In this document: positions 48,201 through 53,862 of the stretch, in pieces
Position numbering within the stretch: position 1 is the stretch's first letter
How the letters are laid out: every line of letters starts with the position of its first letter
Source: Phycisphaeraceae bacterium
GTDB lineage: Bacteria; Planctomycetota; Phycisphaerae; Phycisphaerales; Phycisphaeraceae
Assembly: GCA_028284155.1 (NCBI GenBank)
Contig: JANQSF010000098.1
Location: 62,001 to 126,000 of the forward strand
Length of the DNA: 64,000 nt
Direction of reading: 5' to 3'
Notes under the pieces: model-generated
Seen by the model: only the letters and a program-made list of their open reading frames with translations
Told to the model about the DNA's origin: nothing
The model's database searches: none
Made by a program: the position numbers and the translations under genes

Positions 48201-50648
48201 CGTGACGCCGAGCCGAACAGTGCGATCGCCCTGCAGCATGGCTTCGCGGCTGACTTCTTCGCCCGCAACAACATCGGTGACATCCACGTCACCCTTGGCG
48301 GCGCGATCGGTCACCCGCAGGCGGTCGTGCAAGGCCGTGGCGACAACGGCGAGAACGATCTCAACGACGCCAACGGTCAGTTCATCGAGGACGCGGACAA
48401 CCAATTCGTGACCCACACGGGCAGCATGGGTGTCCTCCACGTCCGCGAGAACATCGATAACCCGACCATCGACGTGTTCGACAGCCTCGGCGGCCTGATC
48501 GCCGAACGCGGCACGCTCGACACGACGATCAAGCCGGTCCACGTGAACGGCTCGATCGGCCTCCTCCAGGCGTCCGGTGACATCACCGGTACGTTTGAGG
48601 CCGAGGAAGGCGACATCGGTGTTGACCTGAACCTGGCTGACAAGTTCACGACCGTGACGCGTCAGGAAACGACCGACGCCGGCATCTTCAGTGACATTGG
48701 CGACATCGCCATCACGGCCACGGCCGGCGGCGACATCGGCAACACGGGTTCGTTCGTGAACACGATCGACTCGGACTACATCGCCGGTGGCTCGATCGGC
48801 AACCTGACGGCCGGCCACAACCTGTTCGGCTCGTACCGGGCCGTGCGTGGTGAGATCGGCAACGCCACGGCGTTGACGGGTGACATCGGTGAGCAGGACG
48901 ACCGCGCGAGCTTCGTCGCCAACGGTGGCGTCGAGATCGACCCGGCGACCCTGCAGCCGCAGCACATCCTCAACGGTGAGTTCAACGACGGCATCGGCTC
49001 GATCATCAGCGAGATCGGCAACATCTACGCCAACGTCCGCACGGGCACCAGCGTCGGCATCCAGAACGGCAACGACGTTCAGGGTGGCATCGCGGCCCCG
49101 ATCGGTAATGTTGAGGTGGCCCTGAACATCGGCCAACACCTCGGCGGCATCAGCGGTGCGTCGGTGTCGATCGATGAAGGCTCGGTGATCCTTGGCACGA
49201 CCGGCGTCGTCCGCGGTGCGGACGAGGTCAACGGTGCGACGGCCCACATCGACGCCGACAACGACCTGTTGATCAGTGTCGATGGCGTGGACCACGTCGT
49301 GGACATCAGCAACGGTTCGGCCTGGATCACCTACTCGGTGGCCGACGGTGAAGTGACGTTCGACGACATCCTCTACTCGCCTGCCGGCGGTAGCGGCAGC
49401 CTGAACGTCAAGACCGTGATCTTCGCCGGTGGTGCCGTCCAGGTGGACAGCGACGTCGTGACGACGGTGAACAACCTCGACGTTGACGGTTCGTTGACCG
49501 ACTCCATGATCGAGGCGAACGTTGACTCGCTGAGCATCAGCGGCGACGCGACCAACGTCATGGTTGAAGGTCACGTGACGACGCTGACCATCGGCGGCAG
49601 CACGACCAACGTCGAAGTCGGCTCGGTGACGAACCTGAACGCGGACGACCCGTCCGGGATCACGCTGGGTGACGGCGGCGACGCCTTGGCCCTGCTGAAT
49701 ATCGACCCGGCGAATGTGGATGTCGAGCGTATCACCCGCAGCGGCACGCGTGTCGCGGCCGGTGGCAACGTGGTCCTGACCGGCAACGGTGACCTGCTCG
49801 TCTCGTCGGTCGTGACCGGCGGCGGTGAGCGAGTCGTGACGTCGATTACCTCGCTCAGCGCGGCCGTCAACGGCCTGCTGGTGCAGGGTCGTGTGCTCTC
49901 GATCGACACCACGGTTGACGGCAATGAGTTCGACGCCCTGGTCGCCTCCGAAGGCGGCGACGTGGCCAAGGCTCAGCGCAAGATCAACCGCAACAACGGT
50001 GCGAACCTGACGGACGTGACGGTCAACGGCAACGTCGACCAGATCATCGCCCGCACGAACATCAACCGCCTGACGGTGACGGGCGAGGCCGGCGTGATCG
50101 ACGCCGGTGGCTCGATCACCAACTCGCAGGTCAACGGCGACGTGAACGTGCTCAAGGCGGCCCGCAACATTAGCGGCACGCAGGTGCTCGGCAACGCGGG
50201 TTCGGTCAGTGCCGGTTCGCAGTTCTCGCGCTCGGTGATCGCCGGCAGTGCGATCCAGGTCAGCTCGGCGTTCATCAACACGGTTGATATCGCCGGCAGC
50301 GTGGGCATCGGCATCGACGCCAACGGCAACCTCAGCCTCGGTGCGGCGTTCAGCCCGACCACGGCGGCCACCGTGCTGGGCATCGCGGTCGGTGCGGACG
50401 ACGCCGAAACGTTGGACAACCTGTTCAACAACGGCGACGTCGGCCCGAACGGCGGCCGATTCCTCGGCGGCATCGGTGCTCAGCAGGTGCAGAGCACCAG
50501 CGTCGGCGGTGCGATCAGCGACCTGATCATCGAGCGCCGGTTCAACGGCGGCGACAACGGCCTGACCAACAATGTGGTCGACGACGCCTTCGTCGTGCTC
50601 AGCCCGAACACCACGCTCATCCAGACGGACGGCGTGATCCAAGGCTAA
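36246..50648 (+). CDS. Giant LEPR-XLL-like repetitive surface protein (4,800 aa)
   Basis: The single frame of 14.4 kb begins at ATG 36246, with AAGGGG nine bases upstream. The basic N-terminus (residues about 14-60) includes KLEQRMLLTA (66-75), a variant of the LEPR-XLL motif found near the N-terminus of very long planctomycete proteins. The remainder is Asp/Gly/Ala-rich, beta-strand-type sequence with few Cys. Recurrent units of about 70-100 residues (roughly 1,430-2,170) carry VADDNIG-like and DDITNVxIAA-like phrases. Ca-binding TSP3-like strings occur, e.g. DTDGDGVGEI, DADDDGDGHLD, DYDGDGTADRD. A beta-sandwich-like segment lies at about 3,015-3,270, and a Gly/Thr linker at about 3,876-3,920. 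No C-terminal anchor is seen. A large cell-surface or secreted fibre or adhesin is likely. Confidence 0.85.
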   Translation: MSNSAIDRNHMDNSRRRNKKDKAAQRRGFLGRLMDRVLELPTLLSSQVQSEQLALAGAKPHYGVDKLEQRMLLTAVTAGEVYVWDLDGGGAGTDIGAIEVVTGTIDVTDNGDGTIDVDLDTAGDVSIRSSHAVAEIVDSAAVDATIVTGVSVDLDIANGDILADDASAETTAEALNGDLAASGSTIAEFDLLVAGSVLEGLTVNAVGADPGDVENNNAAGDLIDVDSVDGDVSIDGGSGQWVVRNSHNGSFVVGGDLADDFDGDSFVVENGDGSDATDFGTTTFQVDGTVDGNIIIDDQDGAQGNFLFGGDVNGNITFTDGLDGNINAGTNDINGAVTFDSDGGNDGDFDGTLTANTVTGAITAENITGDVDVADGVGANITVVADWNGDLDLDTDGDGVGEIGGGGTLSIGGEFTSNVNVGTITVPQIYTVADWLGGTVTVANTNLAAETELVIDADADDDGDGHLDTVDLTSDDTDGGDDFGLSLNVGANGSGVGIGSVLFRATGDHDLELALASRGHVNLVDIIDAAPGDPSNEPDLDLVSDFAAGFAVSGISVTDPTDTVEGNVVLVRNTSGNEGSDINFQGNSITADGDVIDVLADGSISGAGGTITADGDADTDPEPGMIDDNGGDVDAVRAGLFDGTGLITSLTISAPFANFNSPGIQATSNNIDYFLTSTSAATTAAITLAFGADPGGGFPVPATLTANQVNGLGAGVDFGATSRDANLDATPTPSGASTNGFDGDQVIPLSAGGAQTFTVAGISVGDGPEVTLGANGTDADDITGGGPGVTNQESGNNMFIDGMLTGGIDVDDRSGAVEDGLGVWNALFLTTVGATAFIEFEDIESIANLLPPGIVVPGVGINPFTGLLPAQSFGPTALDTPSTIPGSINQKVPAGFSFVQFFTSGAGEFDNFFGVINPGAEDGELNYSGVDLGATTQVDFFQFQGDSAMESTLSHDVVEMVTVGAATTVEYVQIEGDTNVIRILDGGTDGDATTDVDDEDGNALLFGGAQVGFDTALFGVFETVNASSFLGGGPGALPAAGVTSIIDPGLDATYGDTAADDDFVIGGEGAGGASAPGNDLGSIYIEGSTNIANAGAFAAGGGNTTLAVAGSLLGIGAGGAPVTNAIETVDIESGVGFIDSNLDGAGDSGAFDSDFQGDTLIGSSWASGAADIAGGYLNGAAAETVTIGLPKVSSIGGDGQAFEAGAQADTNGAAVGSLGTPAAPISIEVDGQFGNTQGVIGGGFSVGDVNSIDDSVVTITGGDGFITADDASATVVVNHEYALGSDNIIGDFNGGGGPEVDIPTAWAAGFAAGSAFVANGDATEESDDLLIDGTAHFQNSVFAGAELPLGTAAVADVVGQFGAGDDADVTLLATAGSYGTQAAPGAIVATGASPGDVAIDITTALDVTTLIAAGTGDGGSILGDISANTANVSGRGIIDTVAIADDNVGAADGSNDYVSGGVITDVALIAGATEVGAAADGVGDVLVDVLAGVTDAVRGIDVETAGFVWNGGIGDITNLLIRADGNTGHTTNGNDVAASDDITNVVIAAAGGSETLGGLAGHVIAMKNLAAANSEGGGFVDPNLDAGLDTFDEQQVNTLGDGATAFEGDAGESELFSYSVYAGAINNSSNGGNINAGAFVADLQVGRDGEGTDTIRADGDIVDLYINSGLNDGDAAINEVVFTSVLAGFDPNGALVNGNGDISVSGDNSNVIVADDNIGVDSTDGTIDDALIQATDDITNLILAAGGDAAFGITQMHMAGNTMGVPDAPVTGLGDDDGGNIFTSVRAGVGDPVGGAIGGASDGTINVIYALADSDVGASDGTDDIAASGDIIMMTSVAGFSNSGSDDDADGFIDGIGNFLLDVIAGVTAATVGLAIDQDSGALTSGSFDGHGGIIDIAVRADGRVGRVDGSSNIAAQDEIVGVTLIAEGREGGGVDPAGLRTPESMLNLAASAVNADPDKEPITQDTLAEVVAGNKGAAYMTILLSDTDDTGDDIDVLNGNVGDAGEVGAPGVEQSVLIDINAGADFDPNGSFANTALSTSDLQINAVVADANIGHSSAEGFNVWRADHDVDITYIDAGGNDVDDNNTESFLVSVYAGIEQDGTTVPVLNSVASGGVAPDMVLPGGPFTVIPGPAIFGDLKIGLLVADDNIGAGGQLENEGIIASGSIALNKAEAGGLVRRGGAGFEEQIFPDTQEFDDGGSFLVNMVAGWRGQNSTNETTQAGYLVDGAGDGTSALLDNDIDQGNLFIGVIAVDDDLGENPTVDPVAAAPHLPTFAADTGNVFSAAGGGLDGYMAIVIGKLLVGQSFTSLSGDSYGGASSVNGGAITQRGQDGILGTADDNTLTRSVGDMNVDIVAGVEVSTWDPIRANINDVSTSLPGGAYPQLAGGIGRINPQTGKPGVKGDVYNDDIKGTKNGQGMVFGTSIESAPQATMNLGDFDHVIRVAKNLTVNPLIGMPDMAPFIPDDEDTNFNPDIPNGESLGGFEGNGNVNSTILAGSDVEVNFNIRGNFVGRDGVGGRAVIAAASYLGDGDDGSGYFSNPNMLIIRTADPGEDWEFMTADDVAWPAIDGDFVGSLNSGAFVPFDNSGNNPFNENDRGPEQVGKVLTLGELKVGVDSEDGGMLDSLMNGSGYDGMFNVGRIRGEFNGTVGDNGITLAEALQGIETLADRTFLGTTTFSSTDDMLLNVFVMGRPFGTGEAVDLLGGQGAEGTVTPNPADGDVNALSVLSFGEITQGGFEKDGGADGTMGIVATDMIEFSFILSNVDAITAINTSDFDITAPVDQPSAPGDPSDPSTELALNVGMGGNVQGNDIDIVVESKGFGQGAIWGEMVAAGFDIFTRIDTGGAASANVQAPVGSVATAPKTPSFAHSFGFGNNDALLIAEDQDPTNGLEVGDIGLGFFGAGNDIDSSHADGGEGAMRAGLVAQDDIQFYEIGTIGGNPTDNDPFFLDYDGDGTADRDFDVAAGLNVNLGISPFAASGLFNGGENAGVFLAGDDIYAGRLEGSVATPPVVIPGDTFQVTIDGTNTANAFDTVGFFSDGSGVVDDTISLPAAFNPATLALGGVPAGATLNSVQVTANGSILPGTPFGGVNAFVAPFGVGSQFFENPSVTFTIGIQLTSITANSTITGPGVNLPFAFAPTVSEVGGGTGLALPQNRSLAPGENVEFIVEGSSSASGVNPGTAAYTGNGTVDFTLTTNGTIVDQDSNTGGDPAAANTAIRDPQFGGDVTIVYNYSTNDVIIPGTPGGKQRVIKEDKVLFTVQGNGTPSVSQGSFDDSFRLVSGIEDQLTGEELFNGFENFVGTELEIDDDDEDGVLDGPSGNIDAELIAGDDFQGIIDAGDVLQRFNGYFGRIDLNSDRIDDGASAKMPGGKLLGSGVVEGDWNGLLHAGAGIDLNILTSPDNDLQGNIGESPDDGSYIYAGGTINVEDMNMPGPKGGILAEDDIEAEIVAGFSINGGNLLGNVVAEETIHHIEVFGSLGRAGFDSVIYAGHEVENFFIGDDFLIPQEQEDGDYEAVILREGNRHNEVYNGDNEPQLGNADFGIVYSDILFGGVEDEEGGAQGLDVINLNGSAGDAELFVSNAISDQAAVVIGLYRGFDQLTISMGGGVRSYHFDGPVPTAGVGLFVFEGGNAAPDIYAYDATTFTLDNDNETDDLEGPGADNIDLEIIGAGMGPGLGSAGHIVALDGVNEIHIVNGGVERVTVDDDYDIETDLDNIRDNILGTAMFNMFPFFTNSLPPKSALNFAANNAKNEADLENLNVEFDIGTAGLNNLTGLLADKSNYAVFVEGDIEEHITSEDGSVGNVVVGRRIHDSPGLVNIWDADVDDIGVAFLVDAISTDSKMTVLANNGIFGEQITVVIPADVNAAEFLNTGVIDTGDGGTGGTGGAGGTGGTGSTGSGGTGNGGTGGTGGSGAGGATGEVNIEILPDGNQAITVTETGDGGITFVGVDSGPETLVIFGAGDGQETILDAETVTMMEAMGSKVLRDAEPNSAIALQHGFAADFFARNNIGDIHVTLGGAIGHPQAVVQGRGDNGENDLNDANGQFIEDADNQFVTHTGSMGVLHVRENIDNPTIDVFDSLGGLIAERGTLDTTIKPVHVNGSIGLLQASGDITGTFEAEEGDIGVDLNLADKFTTVTRQETTDAGIFSDIGDIAITATAGGDIGNTGSFVNTIDSDYIAGGSIGNLTAGHNLFGSYRAVRGEIGNATALTGDIGEQDDRASFVANGGVEIDPATLQPQHILNGEFNDGIGSIISEIGNIYANVRTGTSVGIQNGNDVQGGIAAPIGNVEVALNIGQHLGGISGASVSIDEGSVILGTTGVVRGADEVNGATAHIDADNDLLISVDGVDHVVDISNGSAWITYSVADGEVTFDDILYSPAGGSGSLNVKTVIFAGGAVQVDSDVVTTVNNLDVDGSLTDSMIEANVDSLSISGDATNVMVEGHVTTLTIGGSTTNVEVGSVTNLNADDPSGITLGDGGDALALLNIDPANVDVERITRSGTRVAAGGNVVLTGNGDLLVSSVVTGGGERVVTSITSLSAAVNGLLVQGRVLSIDTTVDGNEFDALVASEGGDVAKAQRKINRNNGANLTDVTVNGNVDQIIARTNINRLTVTGEAGVIDAGGSITNSQVNGDVNVLKAARNISGTQVLGNAGSVSAGSQFSRSVIAGSAIQVSSAFINTVDIAGSVGIGIDANGNLSLGAAFSPTTAATVLGIAVGADDAETLDNLFNNGDVGPNGGRFLGGIGAQQVQSTSVGGAISDLIIERRFNGGDNGLTNNVVDDAFVVLSPNTTLIQTDGVIQG

Positions 50649-50677
50649 GCCGGATCGACAACTCCCGTAACACCAAC

Positions 50678-50706
50678 AGCCCGGAGCCGCAAGGCTCCGG
50701 GCTTTT
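50678..50706 (+). terminator. Terminator of the giant gene
   Basis: AGCCCGGAGCC-GCAA-GGCTCCGGGCT is a perfect 11-bp stem followed by TTT, 30 nt after the stop codon of the giant gene. Confidence 0.9.
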
Positions 50707-50751
50707 CATTGGGCTCACACGTGACGTGACTTGAGGTTCGCCATGCTCAAC

Positions 50752-50779
50752 TTGACTCACGCCCTGCCCGATCTATCCT
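50752..50779 (+). promoter_or_regulatory. Candidate thrS leader promoter
   Basis: TTGACT (50752-50757), 16-bp spacer, TATCCT (50774-50779). The expected transcription start coincides with the leader-peptide ATG at 50786, which would make the leader mRNA leaderless. Confidence 0.55.
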
Positions 50780-50785
50780 TCAGAC

Positions 50786-50866
50786 ATGCGACGCACGACG
50801 ACCACCACGACTACCGTGACGACGACGCCCACGCCCGGGCCGTCGGCGGTTCGTGTTGGTCCGTAG
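50786..50866 (+). CDS. Threonine-rich leader peptide of thrS
   Basis: The 26-codon reading frame encodes MRRTTTTTTTVTTTPT... and ends VRVGP-stop. It has 11 threonine codons, seven of them consecutive, directly before thrS. By analogy with amino-acid-operon leader peptides, ribosomes stalling at Thr codons when charged tRNA-Thr is scarce would change leader folding. An intrinsic terminator (50897-50930) and an antiterminator-capable segment lie downstream. Thr codons ACG dominate (seven), with ACC three and ACT one. No Shine-Dalgarno is seen; a -10-like TATCCT is six bases upstream of the ATG. Confidence 0.8.
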   Translation: MRRTTTTTTTVTTTPTPGPSAVRVGP

Positions 50867-50930
50867 AGCTCGCTCGCGACGACTTACGACTCACACGCGG
50901 CCGTCCGACTCATCGGGCGGCTGTTTTCGT
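50843..50930 (+). promoter_or_regulatory. Attenuator of thrS (antiterminator and terminator)
   Basis: The terminator is GCGGCCGTCCGA-CTCA-TCGGGCGGCTGT (50897-50924), a 12-bp stem with some G-U pairs, followed by TTTCGTT. Segment 50843-50849 (TCGGCGG) can pair with 50901-50908 (CCGTCCGA, one bulged base) and would disrupt the terminator. A Thr-codon stretch (50820-50827) can pair with CGTCG (50841-50845), sequestering that segment when ribosomes do not stall. Confidence 0.65.
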
Positions 50931-50975
50931 TAGGCTTGGCCTGTTCCCACGACCCCGTTTGAAACGAGACGCAAC

Positions 50976-53108
50976 ATGAGCGCTGTCGAAACACAATCGA
51001 TCAAGGTCACGCTCCCCGACGGCACGGTCAAGCAGTTCGACGCGCCGGTGACGGCTTACGACGTGGCGGCCGACATCGGGGCGGGGCTCGCCAAGGCGGC
51101 GATCGGCGCGAAGGTCGACGGCGAGCTGCGTGATCTGCATCGGCCGATCGAGGCGGACTGCGACCTGGCGATCGTCACGAAGCCGCGCACGGACAAGAAG
51201 GGGCTGAGCAAGGGCGATCAGCTTGGCGGCGACCCGGACGCCCTGTATCTGCTGCGCCACTCGTGCGCCCACGTGATGGCCGAGGCCATCCAGCGGATTT
51301 GGCCCGACGCGCTGCTCGCGTACGGCCCGCCGCTGGACAACGGCTTCTACTACGACATCGCGCTCGACACGCCGATCAGCAGCGACGACTTCGAGCGGAT
51401 TGAGGCGGAGATGCGCAAGATCGTGGAGGAAGGGCGGCCGTTCTCGCGGTACGACTTGGATGTTGAGTCGGGCATGGCCGCGCTGCGCGACGAGGGCAAC
51501 AAGTACAAGATCGACAACGCCGAGCGCGCGATCGAGGGCGGTGCGTCATCGTTGTCGTGGTATGTCACGGGACCGCTAACGCCCGCCCACAGCGGTGGGC
51601 GGGCTTTGGCCGAGCCGGAACATTGGCAGGACCTATGCCAAGGCCCGCATGTTCCGAGCACGGGCGTCATCGACGCGTTCAAGGTTATGTCGATCGCGTC
51701 GTCGCATTGGCATGGCGATATCAACTCCGACCGTTTCCAGCGCGTCTACGGCACGGCGTTTTTTACGCAGGCTGATCTCGACAAGTACCTCGAACAGCTC
51801 GAGGAGGCCAAGCAGCGTGACCACCGCGTGGTCGGGCAGCGGCTGGGGTTGTTCGCGATCGACGACAAGGTCGGGCAGGGGCTGATCCTGTGGAAGCCCA
51901 AGGGCGCGGTCGTGCGCGACGAGTTGCAAAAGTTCATCATGAAGCACCTGGTTCGGCAGGGCTATTCGCAGGTGTTCACGCCGCACATCGGCAAGCTCGA
52001 CCTGTACCGGACGAGCGGGCACTTCCCGTACTACGCCGACTCGCAGTTCCCGCCGATGATCGACCACGAGCAGATGAAGGCGTTAGCTGACGAGGGGTGC
52101 TCCTGCGCGCAGTTGTCTAACCTCATGAAAGAGGGCGACATCGACGGCTACATGCTCAAGCCGATGAACTGCCCGCACCACATCCGGATCTACGCGAGCG
52201 AGAAGCGCAGCTACCGCGACCTGCCCATTCGGCTGTCGGAGTTCGGCACGGTCTACCGGTGGGAGCAGTCGGGCGAGCTGAACGGCATGACGCGCGTGCG
52301 CAGCTTCACGCAGGACGACGCGCATCTGTTCGTGACGGAAGACCAGCTTGGCGAGGAGGTCAACGGCTGTCTGGAGTTGGTCAAGATTGTGCTGTCGACG
52401 CTGAGCCTGGACGACTACCGGGTGCGTGTCGGGCTGCGCGATCCTGATGGGGACAAGTACGTCGGTGAGTCGTCGCAGTGGGACAAGGCTGAGGCCGCTT
52501 GCATCGACGCGGCCAAGGCGCTGGGTGTGCCGTTCAGCGAGGAGCCGGGCGAGGCCGCGTTTTACGGGCCGAAGATCGACTTCGTCGTGAAGGACGTCAT
52601 CGGTCGCGAGTGGCAGATCGGCACGGTGCAGGTCGATTACCAGTTGCCGCAGCGGTTCGAGCTTGAGTATGTCGGGTCGGACAATCAGCCGCATCGGCCG
52701 GTCATGATCCACCGCGCGCCGTTCGGGTCGATGGAGCGGTTCATCGGCGTGCTGATCGAGCACTTCAACGGGCGGTTCCCGCTCTGGCTCAGCCCGGAGC
52801 AGGTGCGCGTGCTGCCGATCAAGAGCGACTTCACCGAGTACGCGCGGAAGGTCGAAACGGCATTGAAGGAAGTCGGTCTGCGCGCAGGGGTCGACACTTC
52901 CGGGGGTCATATCAAGGCGCAGATCAAGTCGGCGCAGGAAGAGCAGGTCCCGTACATGCTTGTCGTCGGCGGCCGAGACGCCGACGCGGGCACGGTGAGC
53001 GTGCGCGAACGGTCGCAGGGCGACCTGGGCGCGATGCCGCTGGAGGCGTTCGTCGAAGCCGCGGGGCGAGAGGTGGCGACGCAGGGGGGTGAGGTGGTGT
53101 CGGTGTGA
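50976..53108 (+). CDS. thrS: Threonyl-tRNA synthetase
   Basis: The 710-residue enzyme has an N-terminal TGS domain (IKVTLPDGTVKQFDAP), an editing domain with HSCAHVMAEA and DLCQGPHVPS, the class II catalytic core with LKPMNCPHH, RWEQSGELNGMTRVRSFTQD and HRAPFGSMERFIG, and an anticodon-binding domain. It charges tRNA-Thr. The editing domain has an unusual insertion just before DLCQGPHV (GPLTPAHSGGRALAEPEHWQ) coinciding with a hairpin at 51581-51604. A Thr-rich leader peptide and attenuator precede the gene. The HAD gene begins at or just after the stop. Confidence 0.97.
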   Translation: MSAVETQSIKVTLPDGTVKQFDAPVTAYDVAADIGAGLAKAAIGAKVDGELRDLHRPIEADCDLAIVTKPRTDKKGLSKGDQLGGDPDALYLLRHSCAHVMAEAIQRIWPDALLAYGPPLDNGFYYDIALDTPISSDDFERIEAEMRKIVEEGRPFSRYDLDVESGMAALRDEGNKYKIDNAERAIEGGASSLSWYVTGPLTPAHSGGRALAEPEHWQDLCQGPHVPSTGVIDAFKVMSIASSHWHGDINSDRFQRVYGTAFFTQADLDKYLEQLEEAKQRDHRVVGQRLGLFAIDDKVGQGLILWKPKGAVVRDELQKFIMKHLVRQGYSQVFTPHIGKLDLYRTSGHFPYYADSQFPPMIDHEQMKALADEGCSCAQLSNLMKEGDIDGYMLKPMNCPHHIRIYASEKRSYRDLPIRLSEFGTVYRWEQSGELNGMTRVRSFTQDDAHLFVTEDQLGEEVNGCLELVKIVLSTLSLDDYRVRVGLRDPDGDKYVGESSQWDKAEAACIDAAKALGVPFSEEPGEAAFYGPKIDFVVKDVIGREWQIGTVQVDYQLPQRFELEYVGSDNQPHRPVMIHRAPFGSMERFIGVLIEHFNGRFPLWLSPEQVRVLPIKSDFTEYARKVETALKEVGLRAGVDTSGGHIKAQIKSAQEEQVPYMLVVGGRDADAGTVSVRERSQGDLGAMPLEAFVEAAGREVATQGGEVVSV
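51581..51604. repeat. Palindrome inside the thrS editing domain
   Basis: GCCCGCCCAC-AGCG-GTGGGCGGGC is a perfect 10-bp stem. It encodes an insertion relative to other ThrRS and is followed by a second dyad (51616-51623 with 51649-51656). Confidence 0.6.
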
Positions 53109-53149
53109 GTGGGGGAGACAGGGAGTCAGGTAGACTGTTGAGCGCCAAG

Positions 53150-53839
53150 ATGATTGCACCTGCCGATACCTTCATCTTCGATCTTGATGGCACATTGGTA
53201 CAGAGCGTCGAATTCGATGATGTGCTGTATCAGGAAGCAATCGTGGAAGTCATTGGACGTGACGATTTCGATACGCGTTGGGAGTCTTATACCCACGTGA
53301 CAGACACCGGTTTGCTCATCGAATTGCTTGCACGGCTCGGGGTTTCGGCTACGAACAAGATCATCTCTGGTGTTCGGACTGTCTATATCCGCAAGGTCAA
53401 GGCGTATCTTGAAACCGGAGCACTATGTCACCCGATGCCCGGAGCGAAGGAAGCTCTATCGGTGTTGGATGCGGCGGGCATCAAGTATGGCGTTGCGACC
53501 GGCGGCTGGGGTGAAACCGCACGGGCGAAGCTCAAGTATGCCGGAATCGAAGTGCCCGCAGTCCTTTGCAGTAGTGACGACTCAATCTCGCGTACCGGGA
53601 TCATGGAGCATTGTGCGAATCGGCTGGGTGCACAAGCAAGTTCGGTGGTCTACTTTGGAGATGCACCGTGGGACGTTAGAGCCGCGAGAGAGCTGAATTG
53701 GCGGTTTGTGGGTGTTGGCAAGCGACTGGAGGAGACGTGCGACGCCTGGATTGCTGATTTTTTCGATCCGCGGTGGCTTGCCGCCCTACATACAACCCGT
53801 CGTAGCGGACGGTTGACCTTTCAAACGGATTGTCGATGA
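53150..53839 (+). CDS. HAD-superfamily hydrolase
   Basis: The 229-residue product starts at MIAPADTF (ATG 53150). A GTG start at 53105, overlapping thrS by four bases, is also possible. Motif I is FDLDGTL, motif II region GVATGGWG, and motif IV region VVYFGDAPWDVRAA, giving the phosphatase-type HAD fold with a helical cap domain. Substrate unknown (a phosphoglycolate-type or beta-phosphoglucomutase-type enzyme is possible). It is lower in GC than neighbours, suggesting lateral acquisition. It may be cotranscribed with thrS. Confidence 0.8.
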   Translation: MIAPADTFIFDLDGTLVQSVEFDDVLYQEAIVEVIGRDDFDTRWESYTHVTDTGLLIELLARLGVSATNKIISGVRTVYIRKVKAYLETGALCHPMPGAKEALSVLDAAGIKYGVATGGWGETARAKLKYAGIEVPAVLCSSDDSISRTGIMEHCANRLGAQASSVVYFGDAPWDVRAARELNWRFVGVGKRLEETCDAWIADFFDPRWLAALHTTRRSGRLTFQTDCR

Positions 53840-53862
53840 TGACGTGACCTTTGGAGCACGTC

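Noticed and set aside
37698..50642. A 4,314-codon open frame antisense to the giant gene
   Set aside because: It has the composition of a shadow frame (runs of Arg, Val, Asp, His), no promoter, Shine-Dalgarno or domain. The giant gene has strongly biased, GC-rich codons that remove stop codons in this antisense frame.
50649..50975. A T-box riboswitch for thrS
   Set aside because: No T-box sequence (AGGGUGGNACCGCG-like) nor tRNA-specifier loop was found; the Thr-rich leader peptide and terminator explain the region better.
50731..50979. An 82-codon frame (MRFAMLNLTHALPD...) upstream of thrS
   Set aside because: It overlaps the Thr-rich leader peptide in another frame, runs through the terminator, and has no ribosome-binding site.
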